A stretch of 64,000 nt of DNA from Ignavibacteriales bacterium (GTDB taxonomy: Bacteria; Bacteroidota; Ignavibacteria; Ignavibacteriales; Melioribacteraceae): positions 1 through 64,000 of the forward strand of contig JAIOYW010000004.1 in the NCBI GenBank assembly GCA_021740915.1, in the 5' to 3' direction. Under the pieces are notes generated by a model. The model did no database searches. It saw only the letters and a program-made list of their open reading frames with translations, and had not been told where the DNA came from. How positions within the stretch are numbered: the first letter of the stretch is position 1; each line of letters opens with the position of its first letter. Position numbers and translations under genes: made by a program. Positions 34,424-43,093 of this stretch are shown here, piece after piece.

Positions 34424-36250
34424 ATGCTCTTTTATTATGTTTTGTTATCCTTCTTCCTTTCATTAGCCGGTATCATTCAGCCGGCCGAAAATGGTCTTAT
34501 AAATGTTCAGAACAGATCAAGAACTTCACTCAACGGAGAGTGGAAAATTATTGTTGATCCCTATGAAAATGGGTATTACAATTACAGGTATGAGGCTTTC
34601 GATAATTCACCAAACCCCGGGAAAGCGGCATATTTTACGGATTCCAAAGCCGCTGGCAAAACCGAATTGGTAGAATATGATTTCGATAGATCAGAATCCC
34701 TTATTGTACCCGACGACTGGAATACACAGAATGAAAAATTATTTTATTACGAAGGGACAGTCTGGTACCGGAAGAAATTTGATTTTAGTATTAAGACTGG
34801 GACGAACCAGGTATTTCTTTATTTCGGGGCCGTAAACTATATAGCGGAGGTATATCTGAATGGCAGTAAACTTGGAATCCATGAGGGCGGCTTTACACCA
34901 TTCATATTTAATATCACTGACAGGATAAAAGAAAAAGATAATTCACTTGTAATAAAGGTTGATAATAAGCGGATAAAAGAAGGCGTACCGACACTCAATA
35001 CCGATTGGTGGAATTACGGTGGTATCACGAGGGATGTTGATATTATTGAAGTTCCCGGAACATACATCAGTGATTATATGATACAACTCAATCCTTCCGC
35101 CGGGAAAGAAATTACAGGCTATATAAAACTTGGCGGGATTGACATTTCAAACCGGCAGATTACATTATTTATCCCCGAATTAAATATCAAAGAAAAGTTT
35201 AAGAGTGATTCAAACGGGAAATGCATAATCTCGCTTGTATCAGATAGTATTCAATATTGGAGTCCCGACTTGCCTAAATTATATTCTGTCACAATTGCAG
35301 CGCCGCAGGATACTATTAACGACCGTATCGGATTTCGTACAATAAAAGCTGACGGTAGCAAATTGCTCCTAAATGGCAGGAAAATATTTCTGAAAGGGAT
35401 TTCAATACATGAGGAGAAGCCTTTTGGAGGCGGAAGAGCTAATTCAAAAGAGGATGCTTTGCAATTGCTCAATTGGTCGAAAGAATTGGGCTGTAATTTT
35501 GTGCGCCTTGCACATTATCCTCATAACGAATTTATGCCCCGGCTGGCTGATTCACTTGGAATTATGCTCTGGGAAGAGATACCTGTTTACTGGACAATAC
35601 AATGGGAGAATGAATCAACAAGTCAAAATGCAGAAAATCAGCTCTCCGAAATGATCTTCCGCGATAAGAACAGGGCGTCTGTTATACTTTGGTCGATGGC
35701 AAATGAAACTCCGGTAAGTGAAGCCAGAAATAATTTCCTGATCAGACTTTCCGCGAAAGCAAGAATGCTTGATAAAACAAGATTGATCAGTGCTGCACTT
35801 GAGCAAGGCAGTTATATGGGAGATCCGTTAAAAAGGACAATTTCTGATCCTTTCGCTGAGGTAGTTGATGTACTGAGTTTTAACCAGTATATCGGATGGT
35901 ACGATGGCACTCCCGAAAAAGCAGAAACAATCACCTGGGAAATAACACAGAATAAACCGGTTATCATTTCCGAGTTCGGCGGCGGCGCAAAAGCAGGATA
36001 CCACGGCAAGAGGGAAGCAAGATGGACTGAGGAGTATCAGGCTTATCTTTATGAGGAAAATATTAAAATGCTTCAAAAAATTGATAAGTTATGCGGGATG
36101 TCCCCCTGGATACTTAAAGACTTTCGTTCACCGCGAAGAGTTCTGCCCGGAATCCAGGATGGATGGAACAGGAAAGGACTTATTTCCGAAGCAGGAGAAA
36201 AAAAGGCTGCCTTTTATGTCCTCAAAAATTTCTATGAAAATAAAAACTGA
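34424..36250 (+). CDS. Glycoside hydrolase family 2 (beta-galactosidase/beta-glucuronidase-like)
   Basis: This gene encodes 609 residues from the ATG at 34424, which yields the signal peptide MLFYYVLLSFFLSLAGIIQ; a TTG at 34364 would add 20 basic residues. The sugar-binding domain (about 25-170), Ig-like domain (about 195-290) and TIM barrel (about 295-600) are in family order. The acid/base Glu is in WSMANETPV (Glu428) and the nucleophile in ISEFGGG (Glu517). HYPHNEFMPRLADSLGIMLW precedes them. It would cleave beta-galactosides, beta-glucuronides or related sugars outside the cytoplasm. It lacks the C-terminal extensions of longer family members. Confidence 0.92.
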   Translation: MLFYYVLLSFFLSLAGIIQPAENGLINVQNRSRTSLNGEWKIIVDPYENGYYNYRYEAFDNSPNPGKAAYFTDSKAAGKTELVEYDFDRSESLIVPDDWNTQNEKLFYYEGTVWYRKKFDFSIKTGTNQVFLYFGAVNYIAEVYLNGSKLGIHEGGFTPFIFNITDRIKEKDNSLVIKVDNKRIKEGVPTLNTDWWNYGGITRDVDIIEVPGTYISDYMIQLNPSAGKEITGYIKLGGIDISNRQITLFIPELNIKEKFKSDSNGKCIISLVSDSIQYWSPDLPKLYSVTIAAPQDTINDRIGFRTIKADGSKLLLNGRKIFLKGISIHEEKPFGGGRANSKEDALQLLNWSKELGCNFVRLAHYPHNEFMPRLADSLGIMLWEEIPVYWTIQWENESTSQNAENQLSEMIFRDKNRASVILWSMANETPVSEARNNFLIRLSAKARMLDKTRLISAALEQGSYMGDPLKRTISDPFAEVVDVLSFNQYIGWYDGTPEKAETITWEITQNKPVIISEFGGGAKAGYHGKREARWTEEYQAYLYEENIKMLQKIDKLCGMSPWILKDFRSPRRVLPGIQDGWNRKGLISEAGEKKAAFYVLKNFYENKN

Positions 36251-36685
36251 GTAGTGCAATTATATCCCCGTCATCGAAATAACTTCTGTCATTTTAAATA
36301 AATAGTAAGTATATTTAAGCAAGATTTTCTTATTACTTACAGATACTTTTACAGAAACATTAACGTGTCTGTTTTTATAAACAGCATTAGGATTTTCCAT
36401 TGACTATGGGAATGAATAAGAATATTGTTTCAGGTATTTCACTTATACCAGCGCTGAGAATTGAGCAAATTCTCAAAGGATACGCTCAAACATTCCGCAG
36501 AAAACGATCACATAACAATTTTATTCACCACGATATTAATAATTTCACTAATAATAATTTTTCCGGGAGCAAGACATACACCCCGGGAAAAAGAATTCGT
36601 TTAACTGAATCTGTTTCAATCTATTCCGTTTTCAAACCGATATATATTTCCATTCACGAGACGAATGAATGAAGGATTGTTTGAA
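36251..36685. other. Spacer without a supported gene
   Basis: About 435 bp between the glycosidase and the response regulator. A 90-codon frame (36400-36672) has a TTG start and low-complexity Asn-rich composition, so I do not call it. I see no repeats. Confidence 0.4.
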
Positions 36686-37801
36686 ATGAAAAAGATACTT
36701 ATCATCGAAAGCGTTTCAATGCCTGCAAGGGAATTGGGAAAGAGTCTGCAGGACTTCGGCTATACTGTCGAGGATGTTAATACAGGAGAATCGGGTTTTA
36801 ATCATGCAGTGACGGAAAACCCCGACCTTGTTATTATTGATAATAATCTCCCGGATATTGAAGGAATTGACCTCTGCAAAAAACTCAAAAAAAATAAGTT
36901 TCTTTCACCGATAATTATTATAACTGAAGGCAGTGAGGAAACTATACCGCAGAAAGGACTTAAGGAGCCTCCGGATGCCTGGCTTCATAAACCTTTTTAT
37001 ATGAAAGAAGTGATGTTTAGAATAAGAAGCGTTCTGAAGGAATCAAATAAAAAAGAAAAAGCCACACCGAAAGATAATAAGGAAGCAAAGCGGATAAGGG
37101 AAAGGACTTTGCCCAGTCAGCTTCCAGAGATAAAAGGGCTGGATATTTTTTCACTAAATATCCCTTCAATGCACACCGGAGGTGATTTTTTTGATGTCTT
37201 TTTAACAAACGAAGGTAAAGTGGGGTTTGTTATTCTTGATGTCTGCGGCAAGGGCTTGACCGCAGCGATGATGATCCAGAATGTATCCGAAATTATCGGG
37301 TCATCCAAAGAAAGATTCACGGCTTCATCCGATATTCTGTTCACTCTTCAATCAGAGATAGCCGATTTTCTTACCCCATACTGTTTCCTTACAAGTGTTG
37401 CCGCAATTTATAACCCGTATGATGAAACAATTGAAATCTCGCGCGCCGGTCACCCGTCTCCTCTTTTTATGCGCGAAGGTAAAGTAAGGGAGGTTGATCC
37501 TTATGGAATTTTTATCGCAAAAAATACAGGAGGTGTTTTTCAAAGTTCACTTGAAAGATTATCTTTAAATTTCGAACCGGATTCGGTATTATTATTCCAT
37601 TCCGATGGATTGACAGAGCTTAAGGATAAGAAACGCCGCAATTATGGAACCGACAGGCTGAAATCATCACTGGCAAAAAACAATAATTATAATGCTGAAA
37701 CAATTGCAAGAAATTGTCTTAATGAAGCGCTGCTTTTTGCCGATCCTGATTACGAGATGGATGACATAACTGTTATTTGTATTAAAAAATCTCCAAATTG
37801 A
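36686..37801 (+). CDS. Response regulator with SpoIIE-type PP2C phosphatase domain
   Basis: This gene encodes 371 residues from the ATG at 36686, with aagga upstream; a start 7 codons earlier is possible. The receiver domain (about 1-115) has VIIDNNLPDIEG, whose Asp should be the phospho-acceptor. A charged linker (about 116-140) leads to a SpoIIE/RsbU-like phosphatase (about 150-371) with GGDFFDVFL, VILDVCGKGLTAA and LLFHSDGLTELKD metal-binding motifs. It would dephosphorylate an anti-sigma-factor antagonist or similar partner in response to a sensor kinase. The next gene, a lipoprotein, begins 25 bp downstream and is likely co-transcribed. Confidence 0.92.
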   Translation: MKKILIIESVSMPARELGKSLQDFGYTVEDVNTGESGFNHAVTENPDLVIIDNNLPDIEGIDLCKKLKKNKFLSPIIIITEGSEETIPQKGLKEPPDAWLHKPFYMKEVMFRIRSVLKESNKKEKATPKDNKEAKRIRERTLPSQLPEIKGLDIFSLNIPSMHTGGDFFDVFLTNEGKVGFVILDVCGKGLTAAMMIQNVSEIIGSSKERFTASSDILFTLQSEIADFLTPYCFLTSVAAIYNPYDETIEISRAGHPSPLFMREGKVREVDPYGIFIAKNTGGVFQSSLERLSLNFEPDSVLLFHSDGLTELKDKKRRNYGTDRLKSSLAKNNNYNAETIARNCLNEALLFADPDYEMDDITVICIKKSPN

Positions 37802-37826
37802 CTCAAAAAATACAGTCGGATGCAAA

Positions 37827-38750
37827 ATGAAAATACTAAAACACAATCGATTGTTTTGCTTGATAATATTAATATCTTTGCAGGGCTGTATGAACGAGGT
37901 CGTCCAGGAGGCTTTTCTTATTGATGCTGAGATAACACTGCCGTATAATCCTCCGATAACTCATTATTCGATTAATAAAAAGGTCGGTGAAGCTGCGATA
38001 ACTCCTGTTTTGATGTTCAGTCCGACGGGGAATTCCAATCCGTCCCTCACTCCCAATTATTTCGACAAGAGTAATTTCCCAGATACTCTGACTACCCGGC
38101 AAAAATATAACTCGAATATCAACTCCACAAATTTCGTGATCGGACTCGATTATGATATGGCTTTTAACGAACACCTCGCTGGTTTCTATTCGGTGAGATT
38201 CACGAAAAAAGATAAAACCGAGTTATGGAATTTTACAGTGGGAACCGGGTTTTTCTCATCTCAGCCGGATTTTGCTTTCAGGATTGATGCAGGAATTATG
38301 TATCAGCAGTATTATTACAGTGCGAACAGCATCGTATTCGATTATGAAGGCAAAAAGGATAATACACCCGAGAGAGTTAATTATTATTCCGCCGAGGGCA
38401 GGAATTACAGCCTGTTCCCCTTTGTGAATGCCAGTATTCAAAAAGCTATCATTAATGATATCGCCGCCGTTTTCCTGACCACCGGCTATTTCCGTTCAGA
38501 GGTTATCAATTTCCAGCCAGTTGAGGGCAAAGTATTGCATTATCTTTCGGGGACAAGTGAAATATCGGCTTCCGATACCGAGATAAAAAATTATGCCGGG
38601 TTTTTCTATCTGAATCCCGGAATTGTTATGCTATTTGATGCAAATATCAGAATCACTGCCTCAGCGTATCTTATGAAAGAAATAGAACTGGACAAAGCGG
38701 ATGAGAACTGGATATTTCAGCCAGCAATGATGTTCAGTATCAGTTTCTGA
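37827..38750 (+). CDS. Beta-rich surface lipoprotein of unknown function
   Basis: This gene encodes 307 residues with a lipoprotein signal ending in LQGC (Cys21). The mature part alternates aromatic and polar residues (for example NFVIGLDYDMAFNEHLAGFY, YQQYYYSANSIVFDY) and ends in MMFSISF, like an outer-membrane beta-barrel. The family is not recognised. Its position just after the phosphatase response regulator suggests a shared transcript. Confidence 0.75.
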   Translation: MKILKHNRLFCLIILISLQGCMNEVVQEAFLIDAEITLPYNPPITHYSINKKVGEAAITPVLMFSPTGNSNPSLTPNYFDKSNFPDTLTTRQKYNSNINSTNFVIGLDYDMAFNEHLAGFYSVRFTKKDKTELWNFTVGTGFFSSQPDFAFRIDAGIMYQQYYYSANSIVFDYEGKKDNTPERVNYYSAEGRNYSLFPFVNASIQKAIINDIAAVFLTTGYFRSEVINFQPVEGKVLHYLSGTSEISASDTEIKNYAGFFYLNPGIVMLFDANIRITASAYLMKEIELDKADENWIFQPAMMFSISF

Positions 38751-39232
38751 TGGATTTTTTTTTAGTCCGCATTCTCTCTTCTACAATTTAACAATTGAAA
38801 GAAGTGTGGTTTTGTATGCCCTTATTGCCATTGAGAACTTATATCTATGTAAAATGAACTTCAATAATTTCAAAAAAGATACAATTCAATTTGTATCATT
38901 ACGGATATTTTATCCCCTTTGGTGAGTAATACGAATTGCTGATAACATTTTGAAAAGTTCTTAACCAAAACTGGCAAATTCATTTTCTTTAGTATCAAAA
39001 GTGATATCCAATAATCAAATTCTTAGTTATATTTCGTTCATAAACGAATTGATTTATTTAAATTTTTAGTGCAAAAAAATTTAACTATAACCATCACGCA
39101 AATAAAATTGAAGCAAATAAGAAGTTTTGTTGATGATTGTGATGAGATTGGATAGGATTATAATCAAAGAGAAACAACAATAAAATCAGCATTGTAAAAT
39201 TTTTAATTATGAAATCTGTGAAGGAGAAAAAC
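38751..39232. other. AT-rich spacer upstream of arsM
   Basis: No gene or repeat is evident. The stretch ttcgttcataaacgaa near 39033-39048 is an imperfect inverted repeat and could be an operator for arsenic-responsive control, but this is speculative. Confidence 0.35.
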
Positions 39233-40027
39233 TTGAAAACAAAGAACGATATCAAACAGGTGGTTAAAGATAAATATGGTGAAATTGCGGTCAAATCCGG
39301 CGGTTGCTGCTGTGGATGCAGCGGTGATGATAAAATCGCCGGCTTTAATATTATGATGGATGATTATTCAGGACAAAAGGGGCATGTCCCCGATGCTGAT
39401 TTAGGGCTCGGCTGCGGATTACCAACAGAATTCGCTGATATCCGTGAAGGAGATATTGTTGTTGATCTTGGTTCCGGAGCAGGGAATGATATCTTCATCG
39501 CAAGAGAAATTGCAGGAGAAAAAGGACATCTTATAGGAATTGATTTCACAAAAGAAATGATTGATAAGGCAAACAGAAACAATGATAAACTCGGCTTTAA
39601 GAATGTCGAGTTCAGATTAGGTGATATTGAAAAGCTGCCGGTAGAAAGTGAGATTGCAGATGTTGTTATCAGCAATTGCGTGCTTAACCTTGTCCCCGAT
39701 AAAATAAAGGCTTTTTCCGAAATCTATCGGATATTAAAACATAACGGGCATTTTTGTGTGTCTGATATAGTGATCGAGGGCGATCTGCCTGAAAAATTGC
39801 AGAGATCAGCCGAAATGTACGCCGGATGTATTGCCGGTGCTGTTCAGAAAAATGAATATCTCAGAATTATTGAAGCGGTTGGTTTTTCACATCCGGTTAT
39901 TAACAAAACAAAAATTATCGATCTGCCGGACAGCATTTTGGAAGAATACCTCAATTCAAAAGAAATAGTGGAATTCCGCAGCGGGAATACAGGCATTTTC
40001 AGCATAACGGTAACAGCGAGTAAATAA
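39233..40027 (+). CDS. arsM: Arsenite methyltransferase
   Basis: A SAM-dependent arsenite methyltransferase that converts As(III) to methylated species. I favour the TTG at 39233 (264 residues) because aaggag lies 6 nt upstream and MKTKNDIKQVVKDKYGEIA is the usual family start; an ATG at 39209 would add 8 residues. The Cys cluster GGCCCGCSG, LGLGCGLP, SNCVLNLV and YAGCIAGA supply the arsenic-binding cysteines, and VVDLGSGAGND is the SAM-binding motif. No other ars genes accompany it. Confidence 0.93.
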   Translation: MKTKNDIKQVVKDKYGEIAVKSGGCCCGCSGDDKIAGFNIMMDDYSGQKGHVPDADLGLGCGLPTEFADIREGDIVVDLGSGAGNDIFIAREIAGEKGHLIGIDFTKEMIDKANRNNDKLGFKNVEFRLGDIEKLPVESEIADVVISNCVLNLVPDKIKAFSEIYRILKHNGHFCVSDIVIEGDLPEKLQRSAEMYAGCIAGAVQKNEYLRIIEAVGFSHPVINKTKIIDLPDSILEEYLNSKEIVEFRSGNTGIFSITVTASK

Positions 40028-40208
40028 AAGCCTCTCTGAAAATAACCCATTTCTTTCGGAGAAAAAATGTTGACTAAGATTTGAGTCTGAGTTCAATTAA
40101 TAATCTCAGGTTCAGAATCGAGAGTGGAAGTTTTTTACTCTATCTTACTTATGTGAGTTAGTCCTTCTAATAAATACCGGGGTTTATTTACGAAGGCTCA
40201 AGTCAGGA

Positions 40209-40751
40209 TTAATCCTGCTGACGGCTTGTCTCAAACTTACCGGGATCATATCCGTTTTTTAGAAGTATCCCATCAATTGTTTTCATCTGATCTGCAGAAA
40301 GAGATTTTGTTCTTGCAAGCACCCAGCCATATTTCCGTGAAGGAGTGGCGATAACGGCATATTCGTAATTTTCACCAAGACCAATTATCCAGTAATCCCC
40401 CCATACCGGCCGCCATCCTAGTATGCTGAAAAAACTCACACCAAGTTTTGAATTGCTTTCTTTATCATTTATCCTCGCAATTCCCTCGGTTATATTCCTG
40501 CTTCCATCTTCTTCAGTGCATGAATTTATGACCTGAATTTTTCCGTCTTCCCTAAGTTTATATTCAGCGGTTGTGCCGCTTACACAGTCATCCTGAAAAC
40601 TGTTTGGAATCTTTTTGATTTCATACCAGAGTCCGGCATATTTTTTCAGGTCCACTTTTCCCACAGTTACCATTTCATTCTTTTGCTGACCATAAATTTG
40701 AGAAAATAAAACGATTATGATTATTATTGAACAGATAGATGAGCGTAACAT
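40209..40751 (-). CDS. Lipocalin family protein (Blc-like)
   Basis: This gene encodes 180 residues with an N-terminal secretion signal (MLRSSICSIIIIIVLFSQIYG). The lipocalin hallmark GLWYEIKKIPNSFQ (GxW near residue 40), the second motif NCTEEDG-like region and YAVIATPSRKYGWVLART near 130-150 match bacterial Blc lipocalins, which bind lipids in the cell envelope. Unlike Blc it is not an obvious lipoprotein. It follows the TPR histidine kinase gene by only 3 bp on the same strand, so the two are an operon. Confidence 0.9.
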   Translation of the reverse strand: MLRSSICSIIIIIVLFSQIYGQQKNEMVTVGKVDLKKYAGLWYEIKKIPNSFQDDCVSGTTAEYKLREDGKIQVINSCTEEDGSRNITEGIARINDKESNSKLGVSFFSILGWRPVWGDYWIIGLGENYEYAVIATPSRKYGWVLARTKSLSADQMKTIDGILLKNGYDPGKFETSRQQD

Positions 40752-40754
40752 AAT

Positions 40755-42839
40755 TTATCCAATTTCATTTGATTTATAACCTGCAGGCAGGACAAGTCTA
40801 AAAGAAGTAAATTCTCCAACTTTGGATTCAGCCCAGATTCTGCCATCATTCAGATCAGTCATATTCTGAACTAACTGCAAACCCAGACCGGTGCCTTTTT
40901 CATGAAATGTTCCCGGCAGGGATTCTATGTTTCCAGTAAATATCTGGCTTAATTTGTCTTCATCCATTCCAACGCCAAAATCCGAAACCGAAACAAGTAC
41001 CTCTGATTCCTTAATATGTGAATGGATTTCAATATTCCCATCCGGTTTTGAAAATTTGATTGCATTTGAAATGAGGTTTCTGATAATAATATTGAACATC
41101 TGCCGATCAGCCCTCACAAAAAGATCGTTTTCACATTTAAGGTCGAAATTTAGTTTTTTAAGTTTTGCGAGAGGATTGTATAACCTGAGTGTTGTATCAA
41201 TTTCATTTTTGACATTTATGTTCTCAGGGTTTAATTTATATTTTCCTGCATTCAATCTTGCCCATTGAATAAGATTTGAAAGCAAATTATCAAGATCGTT
41301 AATTCCTGAAATAATATGATTCAGCATCTCCTGTGCTTCCGATTCAGGAAGTTCCTTGTATTCTTTCAGAAGTATTTCCGAATATCCTTTAATAGCGAGA
41401 AATGGATTCTTGATATCATGCCCGATAATGCCAATTAAATTGTCTTTATCAGAAATAACATTTTGGAGTGAGTTATTTAATCTGCCAAGCTCTTCATTTT
41501 GAAGATTCAGCTGCTTTCCTGTTTCCTCAAGCTGGCGGGCATATTTTTTCGATTTCCCGAAATTCACAGCCAGGATCATGAGAGAAACAGATAATATGAT
41601 AAGCGAAGTAATAAGAAGATACTGGAATTTTTTTCTGGCGGAGTCTTTTTCTTCAAGAAATTTAATCTGTAGTTCTTTGTTCGATAATTCATGTTTACGC
41701 TGCAACTCGGCAATAGAGGAAGCTTTCTGCATTGCGTATCCTGAATCTTTTTTTGCCCAATACCATTTGTTATAGAAAAGGGCTTTCCTGTAATTACCCA
41801 TTTTTTCAAGATAATCACTGAGGAGGAAAACGACATGACCTATTCCCCTTTCATCGCCGTATTTGATATGAAGACTTAAAGTGTTTTCAAGATATTTTAC
41901 TGCCTCCTTCAAATTGCCCTGAGTCACATTAATGTCAACAATAAAGGACATACTCCAGACCAGTCCGAGGCTGTCGCCAATCTCTTTTTTTATTTGAATC
42001 GATTTTAAGAAATATGCTTTTGCCTCCTTAAACTTCTCAAGCCGGCGGTCAATAATCCCGAAATTATCGTAAATACCGGCAAGCCGGAATTTATCGTTTG
42101 TCTTCAGCCAGTGATCATATGCTTTTCGGAAATATTCTTGTGCTTTTGGAAAATCAGGTGTATCAAGCTTCAGAAGCCCCTTATGCTCATAAACAGATGC
42201 ACTCAGCCAGTCATCTTCCAATTCCCCGGCAATTTGAGAGGCTTCGTTCAGATATTTTTCAGCATAATCAAAATCTTTGAGAACATAGTGCAGAATACCC
42301 AATCCATTAAGCGCCTGAGCTCTTAATCCCGGATTATTTATTTCTACTGCTTTCTTCTCGGCGCCAAAAAAATATTCCGCGGCTTTATCGTATTTGGTAA
42401 GAGTGATCTCTATGTAACCAAGTTTAATGAAAGTATCAGTATTGAGTTTCATGAGATTGTGTTTACTGCTGATCTCAAGCACTCTCAGAAATATCTCTTT
42501 TGCCTGAAGAAATTTCCTGTATCTTTGAGTAAGATATCCCTTGACATAAAGATATGCGGCATATTTAGCCTCATCAGTCTGCGGATTGATTCTTTTTAGA
42601 AGCAGGTCAACCTCTTTCAAAACTGAATCAGGTTTCGCATAGGAGGCTCTAACTAATCGGAATGCTGTGTCTTCGGGACCGCCTTTGGTGTTTTCGGTTG
42701 CAGACTTATTCTGAGAATAGATAATTGTTGAAAATATCAGTATAATGATAAAAGGATAAAATAAATATCTATTCGATCTGTTTTTTATTTCGACCGCGAT
42801 ATTCAACTTTTTCGACCTGTGTAAAAAAGAGTAGGACAT
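40755..42839 (-). CDS. Sensor histidine kinase with TPR repeats
   Basis: This gene encodes 694 residues. A hydrophobic N-terminal segment (about 25-42) acts as signal or anchor, then TPR-like helical repeats occupy about 60-370 outside the cytoplasm. A membrane helix follows (about 408-430). The cytoplasmic part has a dimerisation region with the phosphorylated His in IIGHDIKNPFLAIKGYSEIL, and an HATPase domain with NLISNAIKFSKPDG and GTGLGLQLVQNM. There is no receiver domain, so the response regulator is elsewhere. The lipocalin gene immediately downstream may be co-transcribed. Confidence 0.92.
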   Translation of the reverse strand: MSYSFLHRSKKLNIAVEIKNRSNRYLFYPFIIILIFSTIIYSQNKSATENTKGGPEDTAFRLVRASYAKPDSVLKEVDLLLKRINPQTDEAKYAAYLYVKGYLTQRYRKFLQAKEIFLRVLEISSKHNLMKLNTDTFIKLGYIEITLTKYDKAAEYFFGAEKKAVEINNPGLRAQALNGLGILHYVLKDFDYAEKYLNEASQIAGELEDDWLSASVYEHKGLLKLDTPDFPKAQEYFRKAYDHWLKTNDKFRLAGIYDNFGIIDRRLEKFKEAKAYFLKSIQIKKEIGDSLGLVWSMSFIVDINVTQGNLKEAVKYLENTLSLHIKYGDERGIGHVVFLLSDYLEKMGNYRKALFYNKWYWAKKDSGYAMQKASSIAELQRKHELSNKELQIKFLEEKDSARKKFQYLLITSLIILSVSLMILAVNFGKSKKYARQLEETGKQLNLQNEELGRLNNSLQNVISDKDNLIGIIGHDIKNPFLAIKGYSEILLKEYKELPESEAQEMLNHIISGINDLDNLLSNLIQWARLNAGKYKLNPENINVKNEIDTTLRLYNPLAKLKKLNFDLKCENDLFVRADRQMFNIIIRNLISNAIKFSKPDGNIEIHSHIKESEVLVSVSDFGVGMDEDKLSQIFTGNIESLPGTFHEKGTGLGLQLVQNMTDLNDGRIWAESKVGEFTSFRLVLPAGYKSNEIG

Positions 42840-43093
42840 ACTTTAAATTTAACTTAATTATTACAAATTAACCAATAAATTATTACACAAATCCTGCCGG
42901 AGTAAAGAAATCCATCTTACTTTTCCAATATTTATTATAAAGATATTACAACTCTCATTTTAATAATTCGGCAGAGTTTTTCACCTTCTCAAACATACAA
43001 TTCCTGCTTCAGCCGGCGGCATCAGCCGAAGTTTGTTTTGTGCTTTTTAGACATTAGCTTAGATTTGAATTTTCTAATATTGTTTACTAATAA

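Noticed and set aside
36400-36672. 90-codon plus-strand frame before the response regulator
   Set aside because: TTG start without a ribosome site, Asn-rich, and it overlaps the next gene's likely leader.
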